This document shows, piece by piece, positions 1 through 11,154 of a stretch of 64,000 bases of DNA. The notes under the pieces were generated by a model. It was not told the origin of the DNA and did not search any database. It saw nothing but the letters and a program-made list of their open reading frames with translations. Source of the DNA: Xiphydria camelus (taxonomy: Eukaryota; Arthropoda; Insecta; Hymenoptera; Xiphydriidae); contig OY783192.1 of assembly GCA_963678675.1 (NCBI GenBank), forward strand, positions 25,852,288 to 25,916,287, written 5' to 3'. How positions within the stretch are numbered: position 1 is the first letter of the stretch; each line of letters begins with the position of its first letter. The position numbers and the translations under genes are program-made.

Positions 1-14
1 CCGACGAGCGCACT

Positions 15-383
15 CTACTGCGCATGACGTGTACCGTTCGGTATACGATTTTCGGCTCGGTTGGGACAGGGTTTATGGCCATCATACACAAAACTCCGTA
101 AGGCCGTAGGACGTAAGCGTAAGCGAATAAACCAATCAGGATCAAGTATTCCGTTGTCCGTAACCCCACCACAACGGAATACTTGATCCTGATTGGTCTA
201 TTCGCTTACGCTTACGCCTTACGGCCTTACGGAATTTTGTGTGTGATGGCCTTTAGCGTACTGTACTGTTTAGCTAACTGTACACTCCCCCTCCTTTTTC
301 GACCTCACCCCAACTCACTTTCTGAAGGTTTGTTTCAACCAAGCTGAAAACCGTACATGAACGGTACACGTCATGCGCAGTAG
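15..383. mobile_element. Outer MITE with long terminal inverted repeats
   Basis: The left end starting CTACTGCGCATGACGTGTAC is repeated in inverted form ending at 383 (ACACGTCATGCGCAGTAG). The match runs about 55 bp with a few mismatches. A second palindromic MITE (77-251) sits inside. No coding capacity. The superfamily is not identifiable and no clean target-site duplication is visible. Confidence 0.75.
77..251. mobile_element. Palindromic MITE nested in the outer MITE
   Basis: Near-perfect palindrome with arms of about 80 bp around a loop of about 13 bp (CCGTAACCCCACC). The outer tips read GGCCATCA and TGATGGCC. The inner 50 bp or so of each arm is also present in the otherwise different MITE at 9,049-9,203. 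Confidence 0.8.
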
Positions 384-403
384 TGAAAATCCGTCCACTT
401 TCT

Positions 404-462
404 TTACTGCGCATTACGTGTACCGTTCAGAGAGTGTACGGTTTTCGGCTCGGTTGGAACAG
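404..462. repeat. Third copy of the outer MITE terminus
   Basis: A direct copy of the left terminus of the 15-383 MITE, from TTACTGCGCATTACGTG to GGCTCGGTTGGAACAG. No matching right end was found, so it is a solo terminus or the start of a degraded element. Confidence 0.6.
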
Positions 463-556
463 ACGTTGTAAAGTTCAACGCGGCCAACAAGCACGCCATT
501 TTCCGCACAGATAACAGAAACATAAAAATTTTCCGGCGGTTGTTTGCTGTGCAAAA

Positions 557-1015
557 ATGTCGAAAAAAAAAAGAAAAAACAGTGTTTTGTGCATTAGGTC
601 AACGACGCAAGTGTGTTAGATTTCTCTCACGAGATAATCAGCCTGACGCTGAAGTTGTGTTGGAAGAGTTTAAGAAATTATGTGCTCGCTATCCAGCATT
701 AAGTTTGGTGATAGCAAACACAGACATTATCATTCAAAAAAAACATCAAGCATCAGGCATGTGGTATGATGCGGATGACAACATAATTGATGACAATAGT
801 GAATTGAATATTGTGCTGGTGGAGTCTCCAATGCAAATGATATTACCAACAACTAACCTAAAAGACAGCACAGGTAGGAAGGTTATTTACACAGAACCCC
901 TCCAGTTGACAAGGTGGATGAACTTTTTGAGACTGAAGAAACTGCGATAGTCATCTCGAACGAGTTGAAAAATACGGTAAATAAATTTAAGAAAAAATGG
1001 AGAAGTTATAAGTGA
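557..1015 (+). pseudogene. Small hypothetical gene, two apparent frameshifts
   Basis: I do not recognise this family. The ATG at 557 is followed by a Lys-rich start and a run of ten A (563-572); one A too many shifts the frame into the long open frame that carries LSRDNQPDAEVVLEEFKKL. A second shift near the CCCC at about 897-900 moves reading into an acidic tail, VDKVDELFETEET, which ends at TGA 1,013-1,015. Correcting both gives 152 residues with a basic start, a mixed alpha/beta middle and an acidic helical tail. Either an inactive copy or homopolymer sequence errors. It follows the MITE cluster directly and may be only the first exon of a longer gene. Confidence 0.45.
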
Positions 1016-1055
1016 CAAGTTTTGTCTGATGGTCTATATATATTTTTTTTTGCAA

Positions 1056-1208
1056 ATGAACAATGAGAACAATGAGACTTTTGTGAACGCTAATAATCAA
1101 GATGCTGCCACGGTTGAAGCTGGATCTAGCACTTCCAGAGAATCCATTCCTGTAACCCTCCTTTTCCTTAGAGATATACATTCATCATTACTTGAATATT
1201 TTTATTAG
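1056..1208 (+). CDS. Short acidic ORF, possible continuation exon
   Basis: Fifty codons from ATG to TAG. The first half is rich in Asn, Glu and Thr (starting MNNENNETFVNANNQDAATV), a coding-like composition unlike the AT-rich flanks. It lies 40 bp after the stop of the 557-1,015 gene on the same strand, and may be a displaced piece of it or chance. No domain recognised and no good splice acceptor seen upstream. Confidence 0.25.
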   Translation: MNNENNETFVNANNQDAATVEAGSSTSRESIPVTLLFLRDIHSSLLEYFY

Positions 1209-1452
1209 TATTAGTGAAATTTTTTGACGCGATGTGTTTATTTAAGAGTGTTTCGATTTATGAGAGCTGGATTCATTGTGGATTTGAATACATTCCAACG
1301 AATTTCTTTAATATCGAACTTTATAATACTACTCTCATGAGAAAAATTATTACATTCGATGTTTATTGACTCGCCTGTAATGTATTCATATTGACTATGA
1401 ATTATTTCGCGCTCACATATACGTTTGAAAATTATACATTTGTGTATAATTA

Positions 1453-1620
1453 TTGTAAGACGTTTTTAGAGTCTTATATTCCAATACATCTAATCGTCTT
1501 AGTATGAAACGTTTGAAGTGTCTTATTGGAAGACACAGTGTCTAATGTATTAAGACGGTATTAACCGTCTTAAAAGTGACCTCAAGTTTTAAGACATGTA
1601 GGTGTCTTAAAATAAGACGG
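1453..1620. repeat. Cluster of TAAGACG/CGTCTTA heptamers
   Basis: About ten copies of TAAGAC or its complement GTCTTA fall within roughly 165 bp, in both orientations and at irregular spacing. There is no coding capacity. This could be the subterminal region of a lost transposon, since transposase-binding motifs often cluster that way, or a degraded satellite. Confidence 0.5.
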
Positions 1621-1647
1621 TTGAGTTAGTAGTATAAGTAAAGTATA

Positions 1648-1881
1648 AAGGCCTCCATAGACATGCAATATTATTGATCGTGTGTACTTAGTATTGAAGG
1701 GTTGTACAATATATTGTACAATATATTGTGCAAGCCAAATCGAACTTTGCACAACCATCAATATGTCCTCTACACGATTCAAACCCGATTATTGTGCAAT
1801 AATATTGAACGTCTATGGGCAGCCTACAATATATTGTACAATCAATATTGTGCAATGATATTGCACGTCTATGAAGGCCTT
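1648..1881. mobile_element. MITE with AAGGCCTCCATAGAC ends
   Basis: Inverted ends AAGGCCTCCATAGACATGCA (left) and TGCACGTCTATGAAGGCCTT (right). The interior is built from palindromic CAATATATTGTA units. The right tip overlaps the TTAA used by the adjacent piggyBac element, so piggyBac inserted at its very edge. Confidence 0.65.
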
Positions 1882-1883
1882 AA

Positions 1884-4460
1884 CCTTTAACTACACGCGC
1901 TGGTGTACTGTGTACACCACTCTGTTTAAAACTACCGCCATTTTTGAATACGAACAGCTGAGCCGCCGCCGCGCTACCTAACCTTTCATTATTATCTAAG
2001 TCAACACTACGTGCAGTATCACTGCAGCAGCCTGATTAGTAAAGTCGTTGTACATCGAAATTAGCAGCAATCCGTTGTGGTGCCTAAAATATACCACGCG
2101 TGTACTTTGTATCATGTAAGTATATATTTATTATTGTACAGATTTCCTGGTTTTTGGGTGTATATTTTTATGTATAATTTAATATATTCTCAAATAATTT
2201 GATTCTCTAGTATTTTATTCCTTTTTTAGGGATCAAATAAAAGTTAGAGATCCAAAAAGTCTTACTAAAGATGAGCTCCAAGTAATGGCTCAAGCAATAT
2301 TTGATAACGAGTCTGAGGAAGAAGTAGGAGGAGATGCAGATACGTCAGAGGAAGAGGTTATAGAAGAAGGAAATGCGGATATGTCAGATGAAGAATATAA
2401 AGAAGAAAGTGATTACAGTTTGGCTTCAGTAGAAGAGTTTAGCGAAGAAGATGAGGAAGGAAACAATTCAAATAATATCGACCTTATTGAAGATTACTAT
2501 GTGGCTAAAGATAAAAAACTTACTGGAAGAAAAACCCCATCGTAAGTAAATATAGCAAAACGAAAAAAAAAAATTTAGTAAAAATATTTTCCGGGCCAAA
2601 AACATATGCAAGATCTATCACAGATGAGAGGAGTGCATTCGAAAAATTGTTTACCGACGATATTATTCAAAATATTGTTGATTGTACAAATCTGGAAATT
2701 GAAAAACTGCGACCGAACTATGACCGACAACGAGATGTAAAAAATGTTACAAAAAATGAACTTTTGGCTTTTTTCGGACTATTATTTTTGGCAGGGCTGA
2801 AGAAGCAAAATCACACACATTTTCTTGAATTGTGGACCACTGATGGGACTGGTTCAGAAATTTTTCGAGCTTGTATGGGTTGCAATCGATTTTTATTTAT
2901 ACTGACCGCCTTGAGATTTGACGACAAAAATACAAGAATTGACAGAAAAAAGTCTGATAAACTCGCGGCCATTAGATTTGTGTTAGATCGGTTTGCAGAG
3001 AACTGTGCTAAAAGTTATTCTATAGGTGCTGAGGTAACAATTGATGAAATGTTAATACCTTTTAGAGGAAGATGTAGTTTTTTACAATACATTCCAAGCA
3101 AACCAGCAAAATATGGATTAAAAGTTTTTGTGTTATGTGATGCGCAAACATTCTACGTTACAAACTTTGAAGTATATTGTGGAAAACAGCCAGAGGTCCC
3201 CTATCAAAACTCAAATACTCCATCTGATATTACCCATCGGTTGCTCCAGTCATGGAAAGGAGAAAACAGAAACCTTACCTGTGATAATTGGTACACCAGT
3301 TACGAATTGGCTAAAAGTCTATTGAAAGATAAAGTAACAATGGTGGGAACCGTAAAAAAAAATAAAAGGGAGCTCCCATTAGAGTTTTTGCCAAACAAAA
3401 ATAGACCTCCAAATACATCTATTTTTGGATTCCAAAAAGATATAACTATTGTGTCTTATGTGCCCAAGAAAAATAAATCTGTGATTCTCATTTCAACTAT
3501 GCACGATGATTCAACAATAGACCCTCAAACAAATAAGCCAAATATAATTTTGGATTACAATTTACACAAGGGGGGCGTTGACACAGTGGATAAAATGTGC
3601 AGCACGTATTCTGTGTCTAGAAGAACAAGAAGATGGCCTTTGGTTCTATTTTTGCAACTTCTGAATATATCAGGCATAAACAGTCAGATCTTGTATAACG
3701 CGACCCACATAAATAACCCACACAAATACAGAATGAATTTTCTAAAAGCCCTATCTATTTCTTTGATGAAGCCGTACCTGGCGGAAAGGGCTGAACTAAA
3801 ATCTCTACCCTTCGACATTCAGCTATTTCTCAAAAAATACAAGAATCAGCCAGAAGAAGAGCCGGAAAATGAACCACCTGCAAAAGTAAGGGGAAGGTGC
3901 TTTTGCTGTGGCAGACAAAAAAATAGAGTCACTACTATTTCATGCCAAACATGTAATAAATCAGTTTGCAAGCAACATGCAATAACCACTTGTCCAGACT
4001 GCCAAAATCAACCAGATGTCGATGAATAGTAAAATGCAGAGAAGGTCTACTTGGGAAATGACTACATGCTAGGAATTTCTTATACATAATTAGTTTAGTT
4101 TACTAGTTTCCGTTCATATCTATAACGTTTAATGTTGTTATTACATGTATTATTATTAAGTATTAAATATGTGTTGTTTTTAACATCAAAATTTTATTTG
4201 CTATTATTTTGTTTTTTAGAAATACAGGTATACATATTTTTTGAAAGAACATTTAATAAATTAATTTTTAGCACTATTTCTTTTACTGGTATAAAATACA
4301 CCATGCGTGTACTTATTTACAATTTTAGAGCGCGTGTAGTTAAGTGTGTTTTTGTACCTAAACCCAGTAGATGAACATCTTAGAAGTATTTTTTCAGCTG
4401 GTGTATGAAATACACCACGCGTGTAGTTATGTGATATTTTTGGGCGCGTGTAGTTAAAGG
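1884..4460 (+). mobile_element. piggyBac transposon, both ends present
   Basis: A 2,577-bp element bounded by a perfect 17-bp inverted repeat, CCTTTAACTACACGCGC, and flanked on both sides by TTAA (1,880-1,883 and 4,461-4,464), the signature duplication of piggyBac. Subterminal copies of the palindromic motif CACCACGCGTGTA occur near 2,092, 4,300 and 4,412. It carries one transposase gene on the plus strand. The perfect ends and single coding defect suggest recent insertion. Confidence 0.95.
2114..4029 (+). CDS. piggyBac transposase, start codon split by an intron, one frameshift
   Basis: DDD-type cut-and-paste transposase. I read the start as AT (2,114-2,115), intron 2,116-2,229 (GTAAGTAT...TTTTTTAG), then G at 2,230, giving MDQIKVRDPKSLTKDEL. 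A Glu/Asp-rich N-terminus follows. Near 2,530-2,538 one base is missing in an A5-C4 tract; correcting it opens the frame to the stop at 4,029, for 600 residues (canonical Trichoplusia piggyBac is 594). Catalytic Asp candidates fall at 273 (TIDEMLIPFRGR), 353 (CDNWYTS) and 452 or 455 (GGVDTVDKMC), in line with the known D268, D346 and D447. The C-terminus is a Cys-rich cross-brace finger (CFCCGRQ...CQTCNKSVCKQH...CPDCQ). Without the correction the product is truncated, so either inactive or mis-sequenced. Confidence 0.88.
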
Positions 4461-4464
4461 TTAA

Positions 4465-4712
4465 GGTAAGGTGGGGTAACTGGGACCTTGTTTTACAACT
4501 TTTGTGGTAACTGGAACCTAAAACTTAATTTAAAATAGTGAGTTTTTCAATTTGTTTTTCATGTTGCAAATTTATGCGCTTGAAAGACAAAGGCCTGTAT
4601 TAATAGCAAACTTTTTTATTGTGTTTAAAATATAAAAATAACGTATAAAAACACCCGTTAATAATATTGCATAGCCTAGATACCCCGGTGTCCCAGTTAC
4701 CCGCTCTTACCA
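4465..4712. mobile_element. MITE with GGTAACTGGGAC ends
   Basis: GGTAAGGTGGGGTAACTGGG at the left is mirrored by CCCAGTTACCCGCTCTTACC at the right, with a partial internal repeat of the same motif (GTGGTAACTGGAACC). AT-rich interior, no ORF. It abuts the piggyBac right end. Confidence 0.6.
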
Positions 4713-4719
4713 TACTTCC

Positions 4720-5930
4720 CTGCTGTGGGTAAGAGATAGGTAGATATTAAATATTCATTTTTTTCTTTTTTCCTTATGCCACCAAAAGGGTCCACTTCCC
4801 GCGAGAGAAGAGACTTCGAAGGTTATATATAATATATTCTTTGGGGACAATTTTGGCCTCTTTTTTTATAAAACCTATAGTTCGGGGACAATTTGATACT
4901 TTGAAGACCGTCCTCAAACTATTATACGTTTAATGTACAGTTTGGGGACAAATGTGAAATATATCGAATATATTATTCGAGGACACCCCTAGTTCGATGA
5001 AATGTTGTCTTCCATACACAGGTGGCGCTACTAGGACCTCTAAAGAGTTATTCAAGCCATTTATTTCGGATTGCAATTCAGTGTCAGAGAATACTTATTT
5101 TGAAGTTAATTTGTAATAGCAAATATATAATTATGTTAATACAAATTCAATTTTTTATTCGATTTTAAAAAGAAATAAAAATATAGATACAAAATATCTA
5201 TTGTATAATTTGGGAACACGTCCTGTTTTTTCATTAATAGAGATTTATTTTCATATTCTTATTTAGATACAACTTTTTCTATATCTAAACTGTCGTTAAG
5301 GAGTTATTAGAGAAAAATACGGGTAAACAAATTAATAAATTTTGCGGAAAAAAATTTAATTGATTTATTTATCATAAGACCTATATTTTGGGGACTAATT
5401 ATTATTATATGATTTAAAATTCTTATTGCACGATGCAGATTGAAAGTAAATTGCTACTCTTCGATTTCCTTCCGTTGTGATTCCGCTCTAATCAATCAGT
5501 ATAATGTTGTACGTTTCTAAATATTAACTGTCTTGTTAATGCATGGGTCCATCTAACCTACCCATTGTATAATTCCGCTTTTTTGAAATTATTAATCGCA
5601 ATGTCTAAAAATATATTAGGTATACTTTTACCCACATATCCCTACTAAAAAGTTCTATTAAAAATGAGAGAATCCAATAGATGTAAAAAATTCGATAGGA
5701 TATAATTATAAACAATAACAATCAAACCATTTGCAGTCATATGCTATTATGTTTTTCATAATGTCTATTGGTTTGTAATTTGAAGGAGCATTTCGTTCAT
5801 AAGAGCTAACCACAGGAATAAGTACGTACTTTGAAGGAATAAGGCTTGGGGGAAGCGAGCGCGATAAAGTCGCTGCCGTAATCCTCTTGCCCATTGTACT
5901 AACTACCACGTGATACATTGTAGATCGGTC
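4720..5930. repeat. Gene-free stretch with dispersed TTTGGGGACA motifs
   Basis: No credible gene. TTTGGGGACA or close variants recur near 4,840, 4,890, 4,940, 4,980, 5,210 and 5,395, and GTCCTCAAA also appears. The same motif pair recurs in the 17.5-25 kb satellite region. Positions about 4,733-4,835 resemble 25,030-25,140 (TATTAAATATTCATTTTTTC, then CTTATGCCAC). Confidence 0.5.
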
Positions 5931-5976
5931 TCAATGAATACACCTAACCTTCCTGTAACTACGCATTGGTCTCTTA

Positions 5977-6113
5977 AGGTGCGGTTAAACGGCCTGCGAT
6001 AGCGCGAGCCGCGCCGCGCGCGCCTTTATAATCCGTGTCGAAAAACCGACATATACGATGGATAGCGCGAACTTGGCTCGGCTCGCGCTATCACAGGCCG
6101 TTTAACTGCACCT
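5977..6113. mobile_element. PIF/Harbinger-like MITE, TTA duplication
   Basis: A 137-bp palindromic element. Ends AGGTGCGGTTAAACGGCC and GGCCGTTTAACTGCACCT, flanked by TTA on both sides (5,974-5,976 and 6,114-6,116). A 3-bp TTA/TAA duplication is typical of PIF/Harbinger MITEs. GC-rich arms containing GATAGCGCGAGCC. Confidence 0.7.
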
Positions 6114-6115
6114 TT

Positions 6116-6265
6116 AGATCGACGATATTACTTTTGAGCTTATATTTCCCTAACCGAAAATGCTAGTGTAACGAAAGTTTATGTAATTTCATAATACGTG
6201 TAATTCTCGTTGTGCTAACGTTTTCGGTTACAGAGAGATAAGTTCAAAGGTAATATCGTCGATCT
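6116..6265. mobile_element. Palindromic MITE with AGATCGACGATATTAC ends
   Basis: About 45-bp arms (AGATCGACGATATTAC... and its complement) around an AT-rich centre. It starts directly after the preceding MITE. No ORF. Confidence 0.7.
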
Positions 6266-6274
6266 GAGAGCTAA

Positions 6275-6989
6275 CTCACACGGTGCGACTTCACTGCGAC
6301 AGCAGTGCGACCACAGCTTGGACAGTTAGCTAACTCCCACACAGGACCTTTAAACCTGGACGCGTGTTGTCTCTTTCTCGCTCGGGAGAGAAGTCAGGGC
6401 TGCACTGCACTAGTCTCCTCCTCGCTCGGGAGAGAAGTCAGGATCGAATAAGCGAGGAGGAGACTAGTGCGGCCCTGATCTTTCCCGCGTGAGAAAGAGA
6501 CAGCACGACTCAAGGTCAAACTTTCGACGGTTATTACTTCAAAGGTGCCGCGTGGGAGTTAGCTAGCTGTGTAAAGGGCCTCATACACGGTACGATTCGT
6601 CGCTTCGAACAATCGTGACGATCGATCGCTTCAAAAATGCGGCTCACCCACGAAACGGTTGGTCGTTGCGAATCGTCGATCGCAAAGAATCATATACTGT
6701 CGATTTATCGTTACGATATTCAAGATCGCATGGATTTTCGTTGCGATCTCCGACATCGTCTTCGATTAAGTAAATCGTTAACGATGTTGACGTACACTAT
6801 CGATTCGTCGTTTCGATCGGTCTGAAACGACGGATCGAAACGACGAATCATACGTGTTAGTTTTGTCGCAGTCTGCTTCCACGGTGCAAGAGCAGTGAGA
6901 CAAAACTGTCGCAGGAAAGTCGTCGATAGCTGCGACAGCGTACGACTGTTTTGTCGGACTGCAGTCGCAGTGAAGTTGCACCGTGTGAG
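6275..6989. mobile_element. Nested fold-back elements
   Basis: The outer inverted repeat CTCACACGGTGCGACTTCAC (6,275) is mirrored by GTGAAGTTGCACCGTGTGAG (ending 6,989). Inside are a second palindrome (AGTTAGCTAACTCCCAC near 6,320 against GTGGGAGTTAGCTAGC near 6,550), a third (6,358-6,520, GTGTTGTCTCTTTCTC against GAGAAAGAGACAGCAC), and a fourth bounded by GTACGATTCGTCG and CGACGAATCATACG (6,598-6,857). Short ORFs here are by-products of the repeats. Confidence 0.65.
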
Positions 6990-7219
6990 TTGGACCTGAG
7001 AGTGCGCGGTTATAAAAAGGTTAGGCCGGTTGCATACATTCCGGTCCGGGCCGGTCCGATTTAAAGCTTTTACTACATAAATTTGGACCGAAAAAGGTTA
7101 AGTTATCAAATATTTATTCATTTGCTCATTGAATAAAAAGCTGTTCCATTCGATTGACTAATTATCGACCCATTGTCGTACCCAGTCGTTCTATGCCTGC
7201 GCATGTACTTCAATCATTT

Positions 7220-7575
7220 CGAACTGAGTGTATGTACGTACATTTGAGCACGAATGCGAACGAAGTAATAGTGGAGGTATAGGAGGCTTCGAGGCCTCCT
7301 ATTCCTTTAACATTGCCTTGTTCACCGTTCGTACTCAAATGTACATATATTCGGCTTTGGAAATTGTACAAACGTTGTATTTCCGATCGATAACAATAGA
7401 CGGATCCAGACTTATTACACATCCTTATATCATATTCTCGTTGCATATCAATTTAAGATACGATACGGTACAAAACGCAGCAATTTTTTTTGTATCATTA
7501 CTGCGTTACGCGTATCAAATACGAGATGCGGATGTACCATACGGCAGCATTGCATATAATAGATACATTCACACA
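7220..7575. repeat. Dispersed repeat, copy 1
   Basis: About 350 bp with the motifs GGTATAGGAGGCTTCGAG, CGTTCGTACTCAAATGTACA and TTAAGATACGATACGGTA. A second copy lies at 18,640-18,838 and resumes at 19,622-19,745 after an interruption of about 780 bp. The 157-codon ORF spanning it is not conserved in the other copy, so I do not call it coding. Confidence 0.6.
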
Positions 7576-7949
7576 GACCAACGCGGAAAATTCGCAGTAC
7601 CTGCAAAAGTTCGCACCGCTTACGATTTGCATCAGATTGTTTCCACTGTGGTAAATGTACAAGTTCAAACCCGCTCGATTTTCGTTCGTATTAGACTGTG
7701 AATTGTCTGCGAATATATCCGCACGGAATCTTAGTTCGCAACTGAATGCGTTTCTTCTTGGATTCGCAGTAGTTTCGCAGTGTCTATAAATAAGAAAATA
7801 ATAAAAATGGAAAAAATTATAGAATTGGTTCGAAAGTATCGCATACTATATGATCTTTCTGATGAAGATTATAAGAATATTCAGAAAAAGGATAAGGTTT
7901 GAAGTAAAATAGGAGAAGAAATAGGCGAAAATGTATACCTATATATGTA

Positions 7950-8950
7950 CAGGGTCTTCAAAAAGTCTCGGTACGGTCGAATGTTTTGAAAAATACGCGC
8001 CGCATAGAAAAACAAAAAACACGTATTCAATAGTTTTAAAAATTCTATCCAGCCATATCAAATTCGACTCCCCTCCCCCCACCCCCGCTGGGGGGCGGGG
8101 AGTAACTTCAAAATTTTAAATGGAAACCCCCAATTTTTATTGCAGATTCGGGTTTTACGTTAAAAAATAAGAAACATTTGTCTGAAATATTTTTTTGTAT
8201 CAGGGGTTGATGGCGCTCCAATCGATGGGGGAAACAAACCCCCCGCCCCCTAGCGGGCTAGAGGGGAGGGGGAGGTCGAGTTTGGTACGACTGGATAGAA
8301 CTTTTAAAACTATTGAACACGTGTTTTTTTATTTTTCGTTTTGAAGTTTTTTCCATGAATTTTTAGGGTTTCGTATTTGTATGTTTCCCCCATCGATTGG
8401 AGCGCCATCAACCCCTGATACAAAAAAATATTTGAGACAAAAGTTTCTTATTTTTTAACGTAAAACCCGAATCTGCAATAAAAATTGGGGGTTTCCATTC
8501 AAAATTTTGAAGTTACCCCCCGCCTCCAGCGGGGGTGGGGGAAGGGGAGTCGAATTTGATATGGCTGGATAGAACTTTTAAAACTATTGAATACGCGTTT
8601 TTTTGTTTTTCGTTTTGAAGTTTTTTCCACGAATTTTTAGGGTTTTAGGGTTTTAGGGTATTTGTATGTTTCCCCCATCGATTGGAGCGCCATCTACCCC
8701 TGATACAAAAAAATATTTCAGGCAAAAGTTTCTTATTTTTTAACGTAAAACCCGAATCTGCAATAAAAATTGGGGGTTTCCGTTTAAAATTTTGAAGTTA
8801 CCCCCCGTCCCCCAGCGGGGGTGGGGGGAGGGGAGTCGAATTTGATATGGCTGGATAGAACTTTTAAAACTATTGAATACGTGTTTTTTTGTTTTTCTAT
8901 GCGGCGCGTATTTTTCAAAACATTCGACCATACCGGGACTTTTTGAAGAC
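7950..8950. mobile_element. Fold-back element with tandem 290-bp units
   Basis: The left tip CAGGGTCTTCAAAAAGTC is mirrored by GACTTTTTGAAGAC ending near 8,950. The left arm (7,950-8,240) is the inverse of the right arm (8,660-8,950). An extra unit (about 8,370-8,655) and a partial unit (8,255-8,390) lie in the same orientation as the right arm, giving a tandem series of about 290 bp. G/C tracts such as CCCCTCCCCCCACCCCC punctuate each unit. The TA-CAGGG start suggests a Tc1/mariner-type non-autonomous element. Confidence 0.7.
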
Positions 8951-9048
8951 TATATATTTTTTGTGTTATTACAGTAGAGAGAGAGTCCCTTTATTACTCG
9001 CGCGAGAGGGGAAGTGATTGCCACCACTCCTCCCGTGACGCCACGACT

Positions 9049-9203
9049 GGGACCCCTTTCTCGAATCACTCGCAGTTACGTATACGCATCTTAGTGAATA
9101 GACCAATTAGGATCAAGTATTCCTTTGTGGTGGGGTTACGAATTGATCTATTCGCTAAGATGGGTATACGTTTCTCTTGTGAGTGACTCGAGAAAGGGGC
9201 CCC
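9049..9203. mobile_element. Palindromic MITE sharing its core with the 77-251 MITE
   Basis: Outer arms GGGACCCCTTTCTCGAATCA and the complementary TGACTCGAGAAAGGGGCCCC. The centre (AATAGACCAATTAGGATCAA, then GTGGTGGGGTTACG) matches the core of the element at 77-251, whose outer arms differ. Confidence 0.65.
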
Positions 9204-10409
9204 TGCTGCATAACGTCGTGCGCACGGAGGTGCGCATGAAAATATAGAGAGGAGAAGCCGGTACAATTTTGTTCGAAACAGAGAAATTTTAGAATATTAT
9301 CTTTAATTACAGGTAAGTATAATCTAATTTAATTCTGGAAAATTAAGGACCGTGATAAAAATGTCTAGACATTAAGGTTGTTTAGAAATCGCGCGTTTAA
9401 CGAAAAAATAAATACACGTAATATCTCACTACAGCCCCTCCCCCTTGTGATATTTCGTGATTTTTGCCGAACCCCCCTCCCCCTTTCGGACCTCACATGA
9501 TTAATAGATGATCCCTAAGCCTGCCCACTCCCCATCTATCATAGGGCTACTTTGAGAAGGAGTGGGGCAGGTAAGGAGACTCAGAACGTAATCGATTGCG
9601 AGACGTACACGCGGATCGAGTACGAAAGCACGTGAGTCGGTTACGCTATTATTCGATTGCATCCGCCGCGCGGTATATTGTTAATCAATAAAAACACGCG
9701 TGTGTGGTTATTAATAAAGTAAATATGTTTGCGTTGGTAAAATTCCCAGACTCTACATACTATATAACTAGTAGAAAAAAAATTAAATTAACTGAAAATA
9801 AGAACTGTATCGTGAAATATAGAACGGGAGGAAACTTCGAAGCACAGATCATTAGTACTAATGGTAAATACATTTGTTTTCTTTCATTCTTTTTCTACTA
9901 TTGATACAAAAGATTCTGTCACTAAACTGTCAGTGACCGGGTACTCTTTTCATTGCTTTGTTTAAAATGTTTGTGGTTCTTCGTAAAATATGGTCAAGCT
10001 TTCCTCGGATTTGAATTTATTCTCAGACTGATACCTAATGTGTTCGAGTATTTGTGCGAGAAATATATAAAAGTGTGTAAATTTGTCGTCACATTTTTTT
10101 ATGGCAGAATTTTAGTTCGTCGATGTATTTTAAATAACATATCCAAAAGTCAAAAATCGAGTGTAAAGTAAAAGGCGTTGTCTTTCGATATTTTTCAAAA
10201 AAACCAAAAAATATATAATGATATTGTTGCTATATAAAATATAAATGGAATAGCGATCTTGAAAATGTGGGTAAGTATAACACGGATTGAAGACTTGAAT
10301 TCGAAGTTTTTGAAAGTGCCTTGAATATCATTTTAACGAATCGTAGAGACGTGGTGTACAAGTAATCGATAGTAATGCATCAATATTATTTGACTTGAAG
10401 GTTCAATAT

Positions 10410-10967
10410 ATACCGTGAGTGCACCGGTATACGACCATGTATTGGTCGACCGCCGTCCACCGAAGATATTTAATGTTTAACATTTTTTTAACGGCCCGTA
10501 TTGTTTCGAATTAAATTAGCAGAAAAAGCGAACTTTTTTTTATATATAGAATCATTTTTAGAATTTGTTTTACCGAAGTCAACATTTTTATGAATTTGTT
10601 TCGATGCGTGGCGCTAACACATGCTTTGAATGATATTTCATTAAAAGAGAATTTCAGGAATGGAGATCAGTAGTTCAGATAGATACGATAAAATATAAGT
10701 AACAAACGTAGGTATTAAAATATGTTTAAATCGATGAATATTATCTATCGATGAATCGGATACTAATCCTTTTGACCCTTCACTTTAAAAATTTACTATT
10801 TAATCATTATGAATACCTTTTCAAACGTTTCATTTTTTTTATTGATGAGAAAGTGTCCATCGTTGTAATTATATTTACTCTTCTTTCTATATTTGGCCAT
10901 GGTAATAAAATATTATATTTTCCGCTAAAAAATCTTATATGGACGGATACCGGTGCACTCACGGTAT
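10410..10967. mobile_element. Non-autonomous transposon in intron 1 of the recombinase gene
   Basis: Perfect 21-bp inverted ends (first 20 bp ATACCGTGAGTGCACCGGTA) bound 558 bp of AT-rich sequence without coding capacity. Flanks are TA-rich, so a TA duplication is likely but cannot be placed. It accounts for much of the 2.6-kb intron. Confidence 0.75.
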
Positions 10968-11154
10968 TATAATTTCATAAAAATCAATGCCCACCATTGA
11001 ACCTAAAATTGTCTGAAGTTTCCATTTTTTCTATTCCTAAGCTCAGCGTCGGATGTTCATGGGGATCCTCTATTCGGCGTCTACGTCATTTATTATAAAA
11101 TTGGCTGAACTGATGTTGAACGTACTCTCGACATCATAGATTATATTGATGATA

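Noticed and set aside
2542..2578. 37-nt intron in piggyBac (GTAAGT...TTTAG)
   Set aside because: Too short, and its removal does not restore the downstream frame. A one-base indel in the adjacent A5-C4 tract explains the break better.
7228..7701. 157-codon plus-strand ORF
   Set aside because: It spans a dispersed repeat whose second copy at 18,640-19,745 does not keep the frame, and it has no recognisable domain.
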